A stretch of 64,000 nucleotides of DNA from NCBI RefSeq assembly GCF_900103225.1, contig NZ_FNJH01000007.1, positions 18,778-82,777 of the forward strand. The letters run 5' to 3'. Numbering within the stretch: position 1 is the stretch's first letter; the number at the start of each line of letters is the position of its first letter. This stretch comes from Pseudomonas congelans (GTDB taxonomy: Bacteria; Pseudomonadota; Gammaproteobacteria; Pseudomonadales; Pseudomonadaceae). Position numbers and translations under genes: made by a program. The notes below the pieces were generated by a model, which did not search any database, had not been told where the DNA came from, and saw only the letters and a program-made list of their open reading frames with translations. Of the stretch, positions 1 to 8,360 are shown in pieces.

Positions 1-1
1 T

Positions 2-1561
2 CACCATACCTACGTATTTATGGGTGATGGCTGCATGATGGAAGGTATTTCCCACGAGGCGGCCTCGCTGGCCGGTACGTTGCAGCTGAACAAGCTGATC
101 GCGTTCTACGATGACAACGGCATCTCCATCGATGGCGAAGTGGAAGGCTGGTTTACCGACGATACGCCGAAGCGTTTCGAGTCCTACGGCTGGTTGGTGA
201 TCCGCAATGTCGACGGTCATGACCCTGAAGAAATCAAGACGGCTATCGAGACCGCTCGCAAGAGCGATCAGCCGACGCTGATCTGCTGCAAGACCACCAT
301 CGGCTTCGGTTCGCCGAACAAGCAGGGCAAGGAGGAGTCCCACGGTGCGCCGCTGGGTGCTGACGAAATCGCCCTGACCCGTGCTGCGCTGAACTGGAAC
401 CACGGTCCTTTCGAAATTCCCGCTGATATCTATGCCGAGTGGAACGCGAAGGAAAAAGGCCTGGCTGCCGAAGCCGAGTGGGACCAGCGCTTTGCTGCCT
501 ACTCCGCCGCTTTCCCGGAGCTGGCCAATGACTTCATTCGTCGCATGAGCGGGCAACTGCCTGCTGATTTCGCCGAGAAATCAGCGGCTTATGTCGCCGA
601 AGTCAACGCCAAGGGCGAAACCATCGCCAGCCGCAAGGCCAGCCAGAACGCGCTGGGTGCATTGGGCCCGTTGCTGCCTGAAATTCTGGGTGGTTCGGCT
701 GACCTTGCCGGGTCCAACCTGACCATCTGGAAAGGCTGCAAGAGCATCACCGGCGAAGACCCTAACGGCAACTACCTGCATTACGGTGTTCGCGAGTTCG
801 GCATGGGCGCCATGATGAATGGCATCGCCCTGCACGGCGGTTTCGTGCCTTACGGCGCAACCTTTCTGATCTTCATGGAATACGCTCGCAATGCGGTGCG
901 TATGGCCTCGTTGATGAAGAAGCGCGTGATCTACGTATTCACCCACGACTCCATCGGTCTGGGCGAAGACGGCCCGACTCACCAGCCTATCGAGCAGTTG
1001 ACCAGCCTGCGTACCACGCCAAACCTGGATACCTGGCGTCCTGCAGATGCGGTGGAGTCGGCCGTGGCCTGGAAACACGCTATCGAGCGTGATGATGGTC
1101 CGTCGGCACTGATCTTCTCCCGTCAGAACCTGACTCATCAGGCGCGTGACGAGAAGCAACTGTCCTACATCGCGCGTGGCGGCTACGTACTGCGTGATTG
1201 CGCGGCCGAGCCTGAGCTGATCCTGATCGCGACCGGTTCGGAAGTCGGTCTGGCTGTGCAAGCATACGACAAGCTGACCGAGCAGGGCCGCAACGTGCGC
1301 GTGGTGTCCATGCCATGCACCAGCATCTTTGAAGCTCAGGATGCTGCGTACAAGCAGGCGGTGCTGCCGTTGCAAGTCAGTGCGCGTATTGCCATCGAAG
1401 CGGCTCACGCCGACTACTGGTACAAATACGTCGGCCTGGAAGGGCGCGTGATCGGCATGACCACCTTCGGCGAGTCGGCCCCTGCGCCGGCGCTGTTCGA
1501 AGAGTTCGGGTTCACGCTGGAAAACGTCCTGAGCACTGCTGAAGAGCTGCTGGAAGACTGA
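2..1561 (+). CDS. tkt: Transketolase, C-terminal part (5' end outside window)
   Basis: Thiamine-diphosphate enzyme of the non-oxidative pentose phosphate pathway, moving two-carbon ketol units between sugar phosphates in the cytosol. The reading frame is already open at base 2 (HHTYVFMGDG...), so roughly the first 145 residues lie outside the window; 519 residues are visible. The GDG...NGIS thiamine-diphosphate signature is at the start. The pyrimidine-binding domain follows, with the conserved stretch THDSIGLGEDGPTHQPIE, and then the C-terminal domain ending ...STAEELLED. It leads a tkt-epd-pgk-fba block, an arrangement known in pseudomonads. An inverted repeat follows the stop codon. Confidence 0.97.
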   Translation, partial: HHTYVFMGDGCMMEGISHEAASLAGTLQLNKLIAFYDDNGISIDGEVEGWFTDDTPKRFESYGWLVIRNVDGHDPEEIKTAIETARKSDQPTLICCKTTIGFGSPNKQGKEESHGAPLGADEIALTRAALNWNHGPFEIPADIYAEWNAKEKGLAAEAEWDQRFAAYSAAFPELANDFIRRMSGQLPADFAEKSAAYVAEVNAKGETIASRKASQNALGALGPLLPEILGGSADLAGSNLTIWKGCKSITGEDPNGNYLHYGVREFGMGAMMNGIALHGGFVPYGATFLIFMEYARNAVRMASLMKKRVIYVFTHDSIGLGEDGPTHQPIEQLTSLRTTPNLDTWRPADAVESAVAWKHAIERDDGPSALIFSRQNLTHQARDEKQLSYIARGGYVLRDCAAEPELILIATGSEVGLAVQAYDKLTEQGRNVRVVSMPCTSIFEAQDAAYKQAVLPLQVSARIAIEAAHADYWYKYVGLEGRVIGMTTFGESAPAPALFEEFGFTLENVLSTAEELLED

Positions 1562-1588
1562 TCAGCTTAATGGTTGGTAGTTGATTTT

Positions 1589-1630
1589 GTGGGAGCGACC
1601 GGGGCGGCGATCCGCCTTGCTCGCTCCCAC
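1589..1630. repeat. Inverted repeat after tkt (REP-like or terminator)
   Basis: GTGGGAGCGA at 1589-1598 pairs perfectly with TCGCTCCCAC at 1621-1630, followed by AGGTTTT. The arms resemble the GTAGGAGCGAAC-type palindromes seen at 20998 and 47665, so this is probably a divergent copy of that repeat that may also act as a tkt terminator. No long T-tract is present. Confidence 0.6.
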
Positions 1631-1677
1631 AGGTTTTATCGTTTACGCAATCAGATCCATCCCCTGGCGAAAATTTC

Positions 1678-2721
1678 ATGCCCCAGCCCCGCCCTTACAA
1701 AGTTGCTCTGAACGGCTACGGCCGTATTGGTCGTTGCGTCGTTCGCGCACTGTGCGAGCGGGGGGCCAAGGCCGGGTTTGAAGTGGTTGCCATCAATGAT
1801 CTGGCCGACATGGCCAGTCTCGAATACCTCACGCGCTTTGACTCCACACACGGCCGGTTCCCCGGCGAAGTGCGGGTCGAAGGGCAATACCTGCACATCA
1901 ATGACCACCGGATCAAGGTGCTGCGCAGTGCCACGCCGGAAGGCATCGACTGGGCCGGTCTGGAAGTCGATCTGGTGCTTGAGTGCTCCGGTGTCTACAA
2001 CACTCGCGAAGACGGCCAGCGCTTTCTGGACGCCGGTGCGCCGCGGGTCCTGTTTTCCCAGCCGATGGCCAGTGAGCGCGATGTCGATGCCACCGTGGTG
2101 TTCGGCATCAACCAGCACAAGCTGACCGGCCGCGAATTGCTGGTCTCCGCCGCGTCGTGTACCACCAACTGCAGTGTGCCGCTGCTGCGCTTGCTGGATC
2201 AGGCCATCGGCCTGGAATACATGACCATTACCACCATCCACTCGGCGATGAATGATCAACCGGTGATCGACGCTTATCACCACGAGGATCTGCGCCGTAC
2301 CCGCTCGGCGTTCCAGTCGATCATTCCGGTGTCCACCGGTCTGGCGCGAGGAATCGAACGGCTGCTTCCGGAACTTGCCGGCCGAATTCAGGCCAAAGCT
2401 GTTCGCGTGCCGACCGTGAATGTGTCGTGTCTGGACATTACGTTGCAGATGTCGAGAGACACCGATGCCGTGGAGATCAACCGTATCCTGCGTGAGGCCG
2501 CCACCAGCGGCCCGCTCAAGGGGCTGCTGGCCTACACTGAATTGCCGCACGCCAGTTGCGATTTCAACCATGACCCGCATTCGGCCATTGTCGATGCGAG
2601 TCAGACCCGCGTTTCCGGACCCCGGCTGGTCAATCTGCTGGCCTGGTTCGACAACGAGTGGGGCTTTGCCAATCGAATGCTCGACGTCGCCGATCACTTT
2701 CTGCGCGTCGCTGACCAATAA
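1678..2721 (+). CDS. epd: D-erythrose-4-phosphate dehydrogenase
   Basis: GAPDH-family NAD-dependent dehydrogenase oxidising erythrose-4-phosphate to 4-phosphoerythronate, the first step towards pyridoxal 5'-phosphate. The 347-residue protein has the N-terminal Rossmann motif NGYGRIGRCVVRAL and the active-site motif ASCTTNC with catalytic Cys161. The TIHSAMNDQPVIDAYH and FNHDPHSAIVD stretches distinguish Epd from glycolytic GAPDH (FNHDPHSAIVD is identical in E. coli Epd as I recall it). It sits between tkt and pgk as in other gamma-proteobacteria. Glycolytic GAPDH activity cannot be excluded from sequence alone, but the Epd call is favoured. Confidence 0.92.
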   Translation: MPQPRPYKVALNGYGRIGRCVVRALCERGAKAGFEVVAINDLADMASLEYLTRFDSTHGRFPGEVRVEGQYLHINDHRIKVLRSATPEGIDWAGLEVDLVLECSGVYNTREDGQRFLDAGAPRVLFSQPMASERDVDATVVFGINQHKLTGRELLVSAASCTTNCSVPLLRLLDQAIGLEYMTITTIHSAMNDQPVIDAYHHEDLRRTRSAFQSIIPVSTGLARGIERLLPELAGRIQAKAVRVPTVNVSCLDITLQMSRDTDAVEINRILREAATSGPLKGLLAYTELPHASCDFNHDPHSAIVDASQTRVSGPRLVNLLAWFDNEWGFANRMLDVADHFLRVADQ

Positions 2722-2743
2722 CAGTAAAAAAACAGGAATGCTC

Positions 2744-3907
2744 ATGACCGTCTTGAAGATGACCGACCTCGATCTGCAAGGTAAACGTGTACTGATCCGC
2801 GAAGACCTCAACGTTCCGGTAAAGGACGGCGTGGTCAGCAGTGATGCACGTATCCTTGCCTCGCTGCCGACCATCAGGCTGGCGTTGGAAAAGGGCGCGG
2901 CCGTCATGGTCTGCTCGCACCTTGGCCGCCCGACAGAGGGTGAGTTTTCTGCCGAGAACAGCCTCAAGCCGGTTGCCGACTACCTGAGCAAGGCGCTGGG
3001 TCGTGACGTTCCGCTGGTTGCCGATTACCTGGAAGGCGTTGACGTGAAGGCGGGTGATGTCGTCCTGTTCGAGAACGTTCGCTTCAACAAGGGCGAGAAA
3101 AAGAACGCCGACGAGCTGGCACAGAAATATGCAGCGCTGTGCGACGTGTTCGTGATGGATGCCTTTGGCACCGCTCACCGTGCCGAGGGCTCCACTCACG
3201 GCGTAGCCAAATTCGCCAAGGTGGCCGCAGCAGGTCCGTTGCTGGCTGCCGAGCTCGAAGCACTGGGCAAGGCCCTGGGCGCCCCGGCTCAGCCGATGAC
3301 TGCCATTGTTGCCGGCTCCAAGGTCTCCACCAAGCTGGACGTACTCAACAGCCTGAGCGGCATCTGCAATCAGTTGATCGTCGGCGGCGGCATTGCCAAC
3401 ACCTTCCTGGCTGCAGCCGGTCACAAGGTCGGCAAATCGCTGTACGAACCTGATCTGCTCGACACCGCGCGCGCCATCGCCGCCAAGGTCAGCGTGCCAT
3501 TGCCGACGGACGTGGTGGTTGCCAAGGAGTTCGCCGAGAGCGCTGCCGCCACCGTCAAGCTGATCGCTGACGTCGCCGATGACGACATGATTCTCGATAT
3601 TGGCCCGCAAACTGCTGCGCATTTCGCCGAATTATTGAAATCTTCCGGGACTATCCTGTGGAACGGTCCGGTCGGCGTGTTTGAGTTCGATCAGTTCGGT
3701 GAAGGCACCAAAACGCTGGCCAAGGCCATCGCTGAAAGCCATGCGTTCTCCATCGCGGGCGGTGGTGACACGCTGGCGGCCATCGACAAGTATGGTGTTG
3801 CGCAACAGATTTCCTACATTTCGACCGGTGGCGGTGCGTTCCTCGAGTTCGTGGAAGGCAAGGTTCTGCCAGCGGTGGAAGTGCTCGAACAACGCGCCAA
3901 GGCTTGA
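2744..3907 (+). CDS. pgk: Phosphoglycerate kinase
   Basis: Reversibly transfers phosphate from 1,3-bisphosphoglycerate to ADP in glycolysis and gluconeogenesis. The 387 residues match the usual bacterial length. Visible are the N-domain substrate motif RVLIREDLNVP, CSHLGRPTEG, FENVRFNKGE and the C-terminal nucleotide-site glycine-rich stretch SIAGGGDTLAA. The frame is open far upstream, but the start at 2744 is chosen because AGGA at 2734-2737 is six bases away; an ATG at 2738 would abut it. It starts 22 bases after the epd stop, consistent with one transcript. Confidence 0.97.
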   Translation: MTVLKMTDLDLQGKRVLIREDLNVPVKDGVVSSDARILASLPTIRLALEKGAAVMVCSHLGRPTEGEFSAENSLKPVADYLSKALGRDVPLVADYLEGVDVKAGDVVLFENVRFNKGEKKNADELAQKYAALCDVFVMDAFGTAHRAEGSTHGVAKFAKVAAAGPLLAAELEALGKALGAPAQPMTAIVAGSKVSTKLDVLNSLSGICNQLIVGGGIANTFLAAAGHKVGKSLYEPDLLDTARAIAAKVSVPLPTDVVVAKEFAESAAATVKLIADVADDDMILDIGPQTAAHFAELLKSSGTILWNGPVGVFEFDQFGEGTKTLAKAIAESHAFSIAGGGDTLAAIDKYGVAQQISYISTGGGAFLEFVEGKVLPAVEVLEQRAKA

Positions 3908-3934
3908 GTGAAAGCCTTGGACAAGGAGTGGTCA

Positions 3935-4165
3935 ATGGTCAGGGCGTTACCGTGGTTTCTCATCGCAGGTTTGCTGGCCGGTTGCGCAGGCAAGCCTGCG
4001 GCTGAAGAGGTGGAGAGCGACTCCCCGACCCAACCGCTCCAGTTAAGCTGCTATCAGGCGGGCTGGCAGGCAGAGACGGTGCCGGTGATCTACAAGCGCG
4101 GCGGTCCGGAGGTGTGGGATCGTTACGAATTCATGCCACGGACAGGCAATGTAGGGTGTCTGTGA
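3935..4165 (+). CDS. Small lipoprotein of unknown function
   Basis: A 76-residue predicted lipoprotein. The start at 3935 follows AAGGAG (3923-3928) with six-base spacing; an in-frame codon at 3908 exists but lacks such a site. The signal peptide MVRALPWFLIAGLLAGC ends in a lipobox (LAGC). The mature part is acidic at first (EEVESDS) and ends WDRYEFMPRTGNVGCL. It has two further cysteines that could pair in the periplasm. It begins 27 bases after pgk and is the first of three lipoprotein genes between pgk and fba, a place where P. aeruginosa also has short genes. I do not recognise a domain. Confidence 0.75.
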   Translation: MVRALPWFLIAGLLAGCAGKPAAEEVESDSPTQPLQLSCYQAGWQAETVPVIYKRGGPEVWDRYEFMPRTGNVGCL

Positions 4166-4249
4166 GCCAGGTCGGAAACCCGTTGGCAACATTGACGGGC
4201 TTCAGCGGTCTTTAAAGGGTGGATATTTTTCCGGGAAAGGAGTTTCGCC

Positions 4250-4447
4250 ATGAAGATCGCTGCCCTGGCTCTGATGAGCTGCATTGTACTGGCTGGTTGT
4301 ACCGGTTCTGGCTCGCGTGCCAAGACCTGTCAGATATTCAGCCCGGCCGACGTGAATGTGCCGACGACTGAAAACAGTCAACGGGTCGAGGCACATGTCA
4401 CCGGTGAGCCGGCCGATGACCGAAAACAGGAACAGAACTGCCCCTGA
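4250..4447 (+). CDS. Very small lipoprotein of unknown function
   Basis: A 65-residue predicted lipoprotein with a good ribosome site (GGAAAGGAG) upstream of ATG 4250. The signal peptide MKIAALALMSCIVLAGC carries the lipobox LAGC. The mature part is only about 49 residues, hydrophilic, with Cys near the start (RAKTCQIF) and at the end (EQNCP). This could allow one disulfide bond. No known domain is recognised. It lies between two other lipoprotein genes and is probably co-transcribed with them. Confidence 0.7.
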   Translation: MKIAALALMSCIVLAGCTGSGSRAKTCQIFSPADVNVPTTENSQRVEAHVTGEPADDRKQEQNCP

Positions 4448-4499
4448 CAGTTGAAACGAACGGCACATGCCGCGTTTCGCAGGGCAGCCAGGAGACGTA

Positions 4500-4826
4500 A
4501 TGAAAGGCGTGATTGCCCTCGGGGTTTTGGCAGTGCTTGGCGGTTGTTCGAGCATGGGTTCATCGCAGCAGAATGACCCCTGGACTCGCTGGGTATGCGA
4601 CAGCAAGGCAGAGGTTAACTGGCGCTACATCGACTCGGCCAAAAAGGAAGTCGATGTTCGTCTGAATCAGAGCGATCAGGTGTTCAGGCTCAAGGCTGAA
4701 CCCGGCGCTGCCAGCGGTACGTTGTACAGCAACAATGTGTTGGCATTCGTCAATAAGGGTAGCGAGGGCCTGATCTACTGGGACGCTACCAACGATCTGA
4801 TCGGTCGCGGCTGCAAGGCCAGATAA
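4500..4826 (+). CDS. MliC-like lipoprotein (putative C-type lysozyme inhibitor)
   Basis: A 108-residue lipoprotein with signal peptide MKGVIALGVLAVLGGC (lipobox LGGC). The start at 4500 follows AGGAG at 4490-4494. The mature domain resembles MliC, the membrane-bound inhibitor of C-type lysozyme. It has an early Cys (WVCDSKAEVNW), a basic beta-strand pattern, the ASGTLYSNN segment, the NKGSEGLIYW segment and a terminal Cys (GRGCKAR). In the MliC family a conserved Ser-Gly and a Lys insert into the lysozyme active site; both have candidates here. It would act on the periplasmic face of an envelope membrane. The family call is by eye and the inhibitory activity is inferred. Confidence 0.72.
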   Translation: MKGVIALGVLAVLGGCSSMGSSQQNDPWTRWVCDSKAEVNWRYIDSAKKEVDVRLNQSDQVFRLKAEPGAASGTLYSNNVLAFVNKGSEGLIYWDATNDLIGRGCKAR

Positions 4827-4939
4827 GTCGGATCTCGGGCACACACGCGCAGCCTAGCGGCTGAGCTTATAACTTGAATGGCAGCCGCCACTACGGCAGG
4901 CTTGCTCGACTAACGACCCTACCGGGAGAGAAACAGACA

Positions 4940-6004
4940 ATGGCACTTATCAGCATGCGCCAGATGTTGGACCACGCGGCCGAATTCGGCTACGGCGTTC
5001 CAGCCTTCAACGTAAATAACCTGGAACAGATGCGCGCCATTATGGAAGCGGCCGACAAGACCGACTCCCCGGTGATCGTTCAGGCCTCTGCCGGTGCCCG
5101 CAAATACGCCGGTGCGCCGTTTCTGCGTCACTTGATCCTTGCAGCGATTGAAGAGTTTCCACATATCCCGGTGGTCATGCACCAGGACCACGGCACCAGC
5201 CCTGATATCTGCCAGCGCTCGATCCAGCTGGGCTTCAGCTCGGTCATGATGGACGGCTCGCTGCGTGAAGACGGCAAGTCCCCAGCCGATTACGACTACA
5301 ACGTCGACGTTACCCGTCGTGTTGTGTCCTTCGCTCACGCCTGTGGCGTTTCCGTGGAAGGCGAGCTGGGCGTGCTGGGTTCGCTGGAAACCGGCATGGC
5401 CGGTGAAGAAGACGGCGTGGGTGCGGAAGGCGTTCTGGATCACAGCCAGATGCTGACCGACCCGGAAGAAGCCGCTGACTTCGTCAAGCGCACTCAGGTC
5501 GATGCCCTGGCCATCGCCATCGGCACCAGCCACGGCGCTTACAAGTTCACCAAGCCGCCTACCGGCGACATCCTGGCGATCGAGCGTATCAAAGAGATCC
5601 ACAAGCGCATCCCGAACACTCACCTGGTGATGCACGGCTCTTCGTCCGTTCCACAGGAGTGGCTGAAGATCATCAACGAGTTCGGCGGCGACATCAAAGA
5701 AACCTACGGCGTGCCGGTCGAAGAAATCGTTGAAGGCATCAAGCACGGCGTGCGCAAGGTCAACATCGACACCGACCTGCGCCTGGCTTCGACCGGTGCC
5801 ATCCGCGAATTCATGGCGAAAAACCCGAGCGAGTTCGACCCGCGCAAATACCTGGCCAAGACTGTCGTGGCCATGCGCGACGTATGTATCGCCCGTTATG
5901 AAGCGTTCGGCACCGCTGGCAACGCCTCGAAGATCAAACCGATCTCCCTGGACGCCATGTTCGAACGCTACGCGCGTGGCGAACTGGATGCCAAGGTCAA
6001 CTGA
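4940..6004 (+). CDS. fba: Class II fructose-1,6-bisphosphate aldolase
   Basis: Zinc-dependent aldolase joining or splitting dihydroxyacetone phosphate and glyceraldehyde-3-phosphate. It has 354 residues, the size of the Calvin-cycle subtype (FbaA/CbbA). MHQDHGTS at residues 80-87 carries metal and catalytic residues (D83, H84). AIAIGTSHGAYKF and HGSSSVP are later metal and phosphate-binding segments, and KVNIDTDLRLAST is the typical C-terminal barrel motif. The start at 4940 begins the conserved MALISMRQ sequence. A strong intrinsic terminator follows 20 bases after the stop. Confidence 0.97.
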   Translation: MALISMRQMLDHAAEFGYGVPAFNVNNLEQMRAIMEAADKTDSPVIVQASAGARKYAGAPFLRHLILAAIEEFPHIPVVMHQDHGTSPDICQRSIQLGFSSVMMDGSLREDGKSPADYDYNVDVTRRVVSFAHACGVSVEGELGVLGSLETGMAGEEDGVGAEGVLDHSQMLTDPEEAADFVKRTQVDALAIAIGTSHGAYKFTKPPTGDILAIERIKEIHKRIPNTHLVMHGSSSVPQEWLKIINEFGGDIKETYGVPVEEIVEGIKHGVRKVNIDTDLRLASTGAIREFMAKNPSEFDPRKYLAKTVVAMRDVCIARYEAFGTAGNASKIKPISLDAMFERYARGELDAKVN

Positions 6005-6023
6005 GTTGACTGAGCATTGAAGA

Positions 6024-6048
6024 AACCCGCAGAAATGCGGGTTTTTTT
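6024..6048 (+). terminator. Rho-independent terminator of fba
   Basis: AACCCGC (6024-6030) and GCGGGTT (6037-6043) form a perfect seven-base stem around the loop AGAAAT, followed by an uninterrupted T run to 6048. It lies directly after fba. Confidence 0.93.
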
Positions 6049-6104
6049 ATGTCTGGTCAAAAGTGTTTGTGTGGCAGATGAATGTGACGCTGAGCGCTGG
6101 GGCG

Positions 6105-6175
6105 TGCGGAACGACAATCCCAATTATCGTGCGACGCTCTGCGTCGCATGCCGTTCTGGACGCTCTGCGTCCGCT
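6105..6175. repeat. Family A palindromic repeat fragment
   Basis: Contains two adjacent palindromes, GCGACGCTCTGCGTCGC near 6129-6145 and GGACGCTCTGCGTCC near 6158-6172, plus the ATCGTGC element. The same palindromes recur at 18531, 20917, 31086, 39406, 55571, 60071 and 63966, always between genes. This is the REP/BIME-type repeat family of this genome (called family A here). Confidence 0.85.
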
Positions 6176-6185
6176 CTTGAAGCGC

Positions 6186-6605
6186 TTAGACGCTCTTCAT
6201 CAGCCCCGCACACGCCGCCTTGTATGCTTCGTGCTGGTACTTGTTCAGGGTGTCGGGCAGGGCGAAGGTGTGCTTCTTGTTCTGCGCGTTGATGGTTTGC
6301 GGCGAGATCAGTACCACGTTGCAATCGGACATCAGTTGAAAGATGGTTTCGATCTTGAAGGTGGTCGGGCCGCCAGCGAATTCGCCTTTCTTGCTGCGTT
6401 TCTTGATGGCGATATGGCTGACGCCGTTTTCGCGCACGAAGCCGGCGAGTTGCGTAGCGAAAGCCTTGACGTTGGCAGGCTCTTCATCGTCCTCCAGCGC
6501 AATCTTTTTCGTGGCCAGCGGCAGGTGGGCAAGGCCGCTGCTCTGCCGTGTGGCGAGGGCGAAGATGGCTTCGCTTCCTTTGATTTCTACACCGCAAATA
6601 ATCAT
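6186..6605 (-). CDS. DUF3010 family protein
   Basis: A 139-residue soluble protein beginning MIICGVEIKGSEAIFAL, with no signal peptide or membrane segment. I recognise it as the DUF3010 family, of unknown function, widespread in gamma-proteobacteria. The N-terminal part resembles an RNase H-like strand (CGVEIKGSEA), and later conserved segments are IAIKKRSKKGEFAGG and ALPDTLNKYQHEAYKAA. The nuclease-fold idea is only a visual impression. It converges on fba, with repeats between them, and is transcribed in the same direction as the gene at 6661-7071. Confidence 0.8.
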   Translation of the reverse strand: MIICGVEIKGSEAIFALATRQSSGLAHLPLATKKIALEDDEEPANVKAFATQLAGFVRENGVSHIAIKKRSKKGEFAGGPTTFKIETIFQLMSDCNVVLISPQTINAQNKKHTFALPDTLNKYQHEAYKAACAGLMKSV

Positions 6606-6660
6606 GAGAAAACCTGATGAGCTCGTTCATATAAAGAGGCAGGTTATCTCATCGTAGACG

Positions 6661-7071
6661 TTATTCCTGAGCTATCGACTCCAGATACTCCGAGCGCTCG
6701 TCACTCATGCGCGCAATGCAGTCGTTTTCACTGATGGTGAAGGCCTTGCTGCCTGCTGCAGAAGGGAAGACTTCAACCGCGCAGTCGGCGTCACGCAGTT
6801 TCTCCCAGGCTTGCTGGGCGGTCTTGAGTTTGCTGGTAAAGTCATTGAACTGGGTCTTGTTGGCGACGAACTGGGACTGAACGCGCTTGAGCAGGTTGTC
6901 GAAGTTCTCCTTGAGCAGCTGTTCGGCAGTGGTGCGGCTGTAAGTCGAGCATTCCAGGGTCTGCTTGTCGTCCTCGACACCGTCGCAGGGTGACGCGTCC
7001 GGGTTCTGAGCGGCATGTACCGCTGTCACAGCCGTTGTCATAAGGGCCAGGGTCAGCAAAAACGTTTTCAT
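6661..7071 (-). CDS. LprI/DUF1311-like secreted protein
   Basis: A 136-residue predicted secreted protein. The start at 7071 follows GGAG with good spacing, and the signal peptide MKTFLLTLALMTTAVTAVHAA ends in AHA-type cleavage. The mature protein has the DUF1311/LprI N-terminal-domain pattern: an early Cys pair (PCDG...LECS), a long helical middle, then QAWEKLRDADCAVE, GSKA and NDCIARMSDERSEYL. In other bacteria a family member (LprI) inhibits lysozyme; most members are uncharacterised. Function is inferred from the family only. Its start is divergent from the dgc operon. Confidence 0.75.
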   Translation of the reverse strand: MKTFLLTLALMTTAVTAVHAAQNPDASPCDGVEDDKQTLECSTYSRTTAEQLLKENFDNLLKRVQSQFVANKTQFNDFTSKLKTAQQAWEKLRDADCAVEVFPSAAGSKAFTISENDCIARMSDERSEYLESIAQE

Positions 7072-7299
7072 CGAGTCGCTCCGATCCATTGATAGGCTCG
7101 ATTCTGTCTCAAGCGCGAGACATTGAACAGGTTTACGACATCGCACGACGACCCGCCGTCCCCCTTTGTCGCATCTTGACGCTTTCGGCAAACCCCCTGT
7201 CGTTTTTGCACCCGGCTCCCCTGACCCTCCGGCATATGCTGACCCCATTAGCGCCGACAGCCGATTCGGTGCACCGGAATCAAAAAAGGGGACAGCCTG

Positions 7300-8277
7300 A
7301 TGAGCCCAGCCGAATTACACGCCGACAGCATCGTTATTGACGGGCTGATCATCGCCAAGTGGAACCGCGAGCTGTTTGAGGACATGCGCAAGGGCGGCCT
7401 GACCATGGCCAACTGCACCGTGTCGGTGTGGGAGGGCTTTCAGGCGACCATCAACAGCATCTGCACCAGCCAGAAACTGATGCGTGAAAACAGCGACCTG
7501 GTCATGCCCGTGCATACCACTGCCGACATCCGCAAGGCCAAGGAACTGGGCAAGACCGGCATCCTGTTCGGCTTCCAGAACGCGCATGCCTATGAAGACC
7601 AGATCGGTTATGTCGAGATCTTCAAGAAGCTCGGCGTCGGCATCGTGCAGATGTGCTACAACACCCAGAATCTGGTGGGCACCGGCTGCTACGAGCGCGA
7701 CGGCGGGCTGTCGGGTTTTGGTCGTGAGATCGTCGCTGAAATGAACCGTGTCGGGGTGATGTGCGACCTGTCCCACGTCGGCTCGAAAACCTCGGAAGAA
7801 GTCATTCTCGAGTCGAAAAAGCCGGTCTGCTATTCCCACTGCCTGCCGTCCGGCCTCAAGGAGCACCCGCGCAACAAGTCCGACGCCGAGCTGAAGTTCA
7901 TCGCCGACCATGGCGGGTTTGTCGGTGTAACCATGTTCGCGCCGTTCCTGGCCAAGGGCATCGAGTCGACCATCGACGATTACGCCGAAGCCATCGAGTA
8001 CGTAATGAACATCGTCGGCGAAGACGCCATCGGCATTGGTACTGACTTCACCCAGGGCCACGGCCAGGAGTTTTTCGAGTACCTGACCCACGACAAGGGT
8101 TACGCCCGCCGTCTGACCAACTTCGGCAAGATCATCAACCCGCTGGGCATCCGCACCGTCGGGGAGTTTCCCAATCTGACTGAAACGCTGCTCAAGCGCG
8201 GTCACTCCGAACGCGTGGTGCGCAAGATCATGGGCGAGAACTGGGTCAACGTTCTGGCCGACGTCTGGGGCGAGTAA
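7300..8277 (+). CDS. Peptidase M19 (membrane dipeptidase) family protein of the dgc operon
   Basis: A 325-residue TIM-barrel protein resembling renal/membrane dipeptidase (M19), a zinc family hydrolysing dipeptides. Later family motifs are clear: CDLSHVG, VCYSHCLPSGLKEHPRN (two candidate zinc histidines) and AIGIGTDFTQGHG. However, the N-terminal HxD zinc motif expected after IDG is replaced by LIIAKWN. The usual bridging Glu segment (GIEGGH-like) reads GFQNAH. Metal binding is therefore altered, and ordinary dipeptidase activity is doubtful. An orthologous gene sits beside dgcA in P. aeruginosa (PA5396 as I recall). It is the first gene of the operon, preceded by AGGGGACAGCCTG. Confidence 0.82.
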   Translation: MSPAELHADSIVIDGLIIAKWNRELFEDMRKGGLTMANCTVSVWEGFQATINSICTSQKLMRENSDLVMPVHTTADIRKAKELGKTGILFGFQNAHAYEDQIGYVEIFKKLGVGIVQMCYNTQNLVGTGCYERDGGLSGFGREIVAEMNRVGVMCDLSHVGSKTSEEVILESKKPVCYSHCLPSGLKEHPRNKSDAELKFIADHGGFVGVTMFAPFLAKGIESTIDDYAEAIEYVMNIVGEDAIGIGTDFTQGHGQEFFEYLTHDKGYARRLTNFGKIINPLGIRTVGEFPNLTETLLKRGHSERVVRKIMGENWVNVLADVWGE

Positions 8278-8360
8278 ACCGCCCGCCATACCTCATCGAA
8301 TTGAACCCCACGGCCCTTCAGGCGGTGGGTGCAGCCCGAATCATCTGGAGTTTGACCGCC

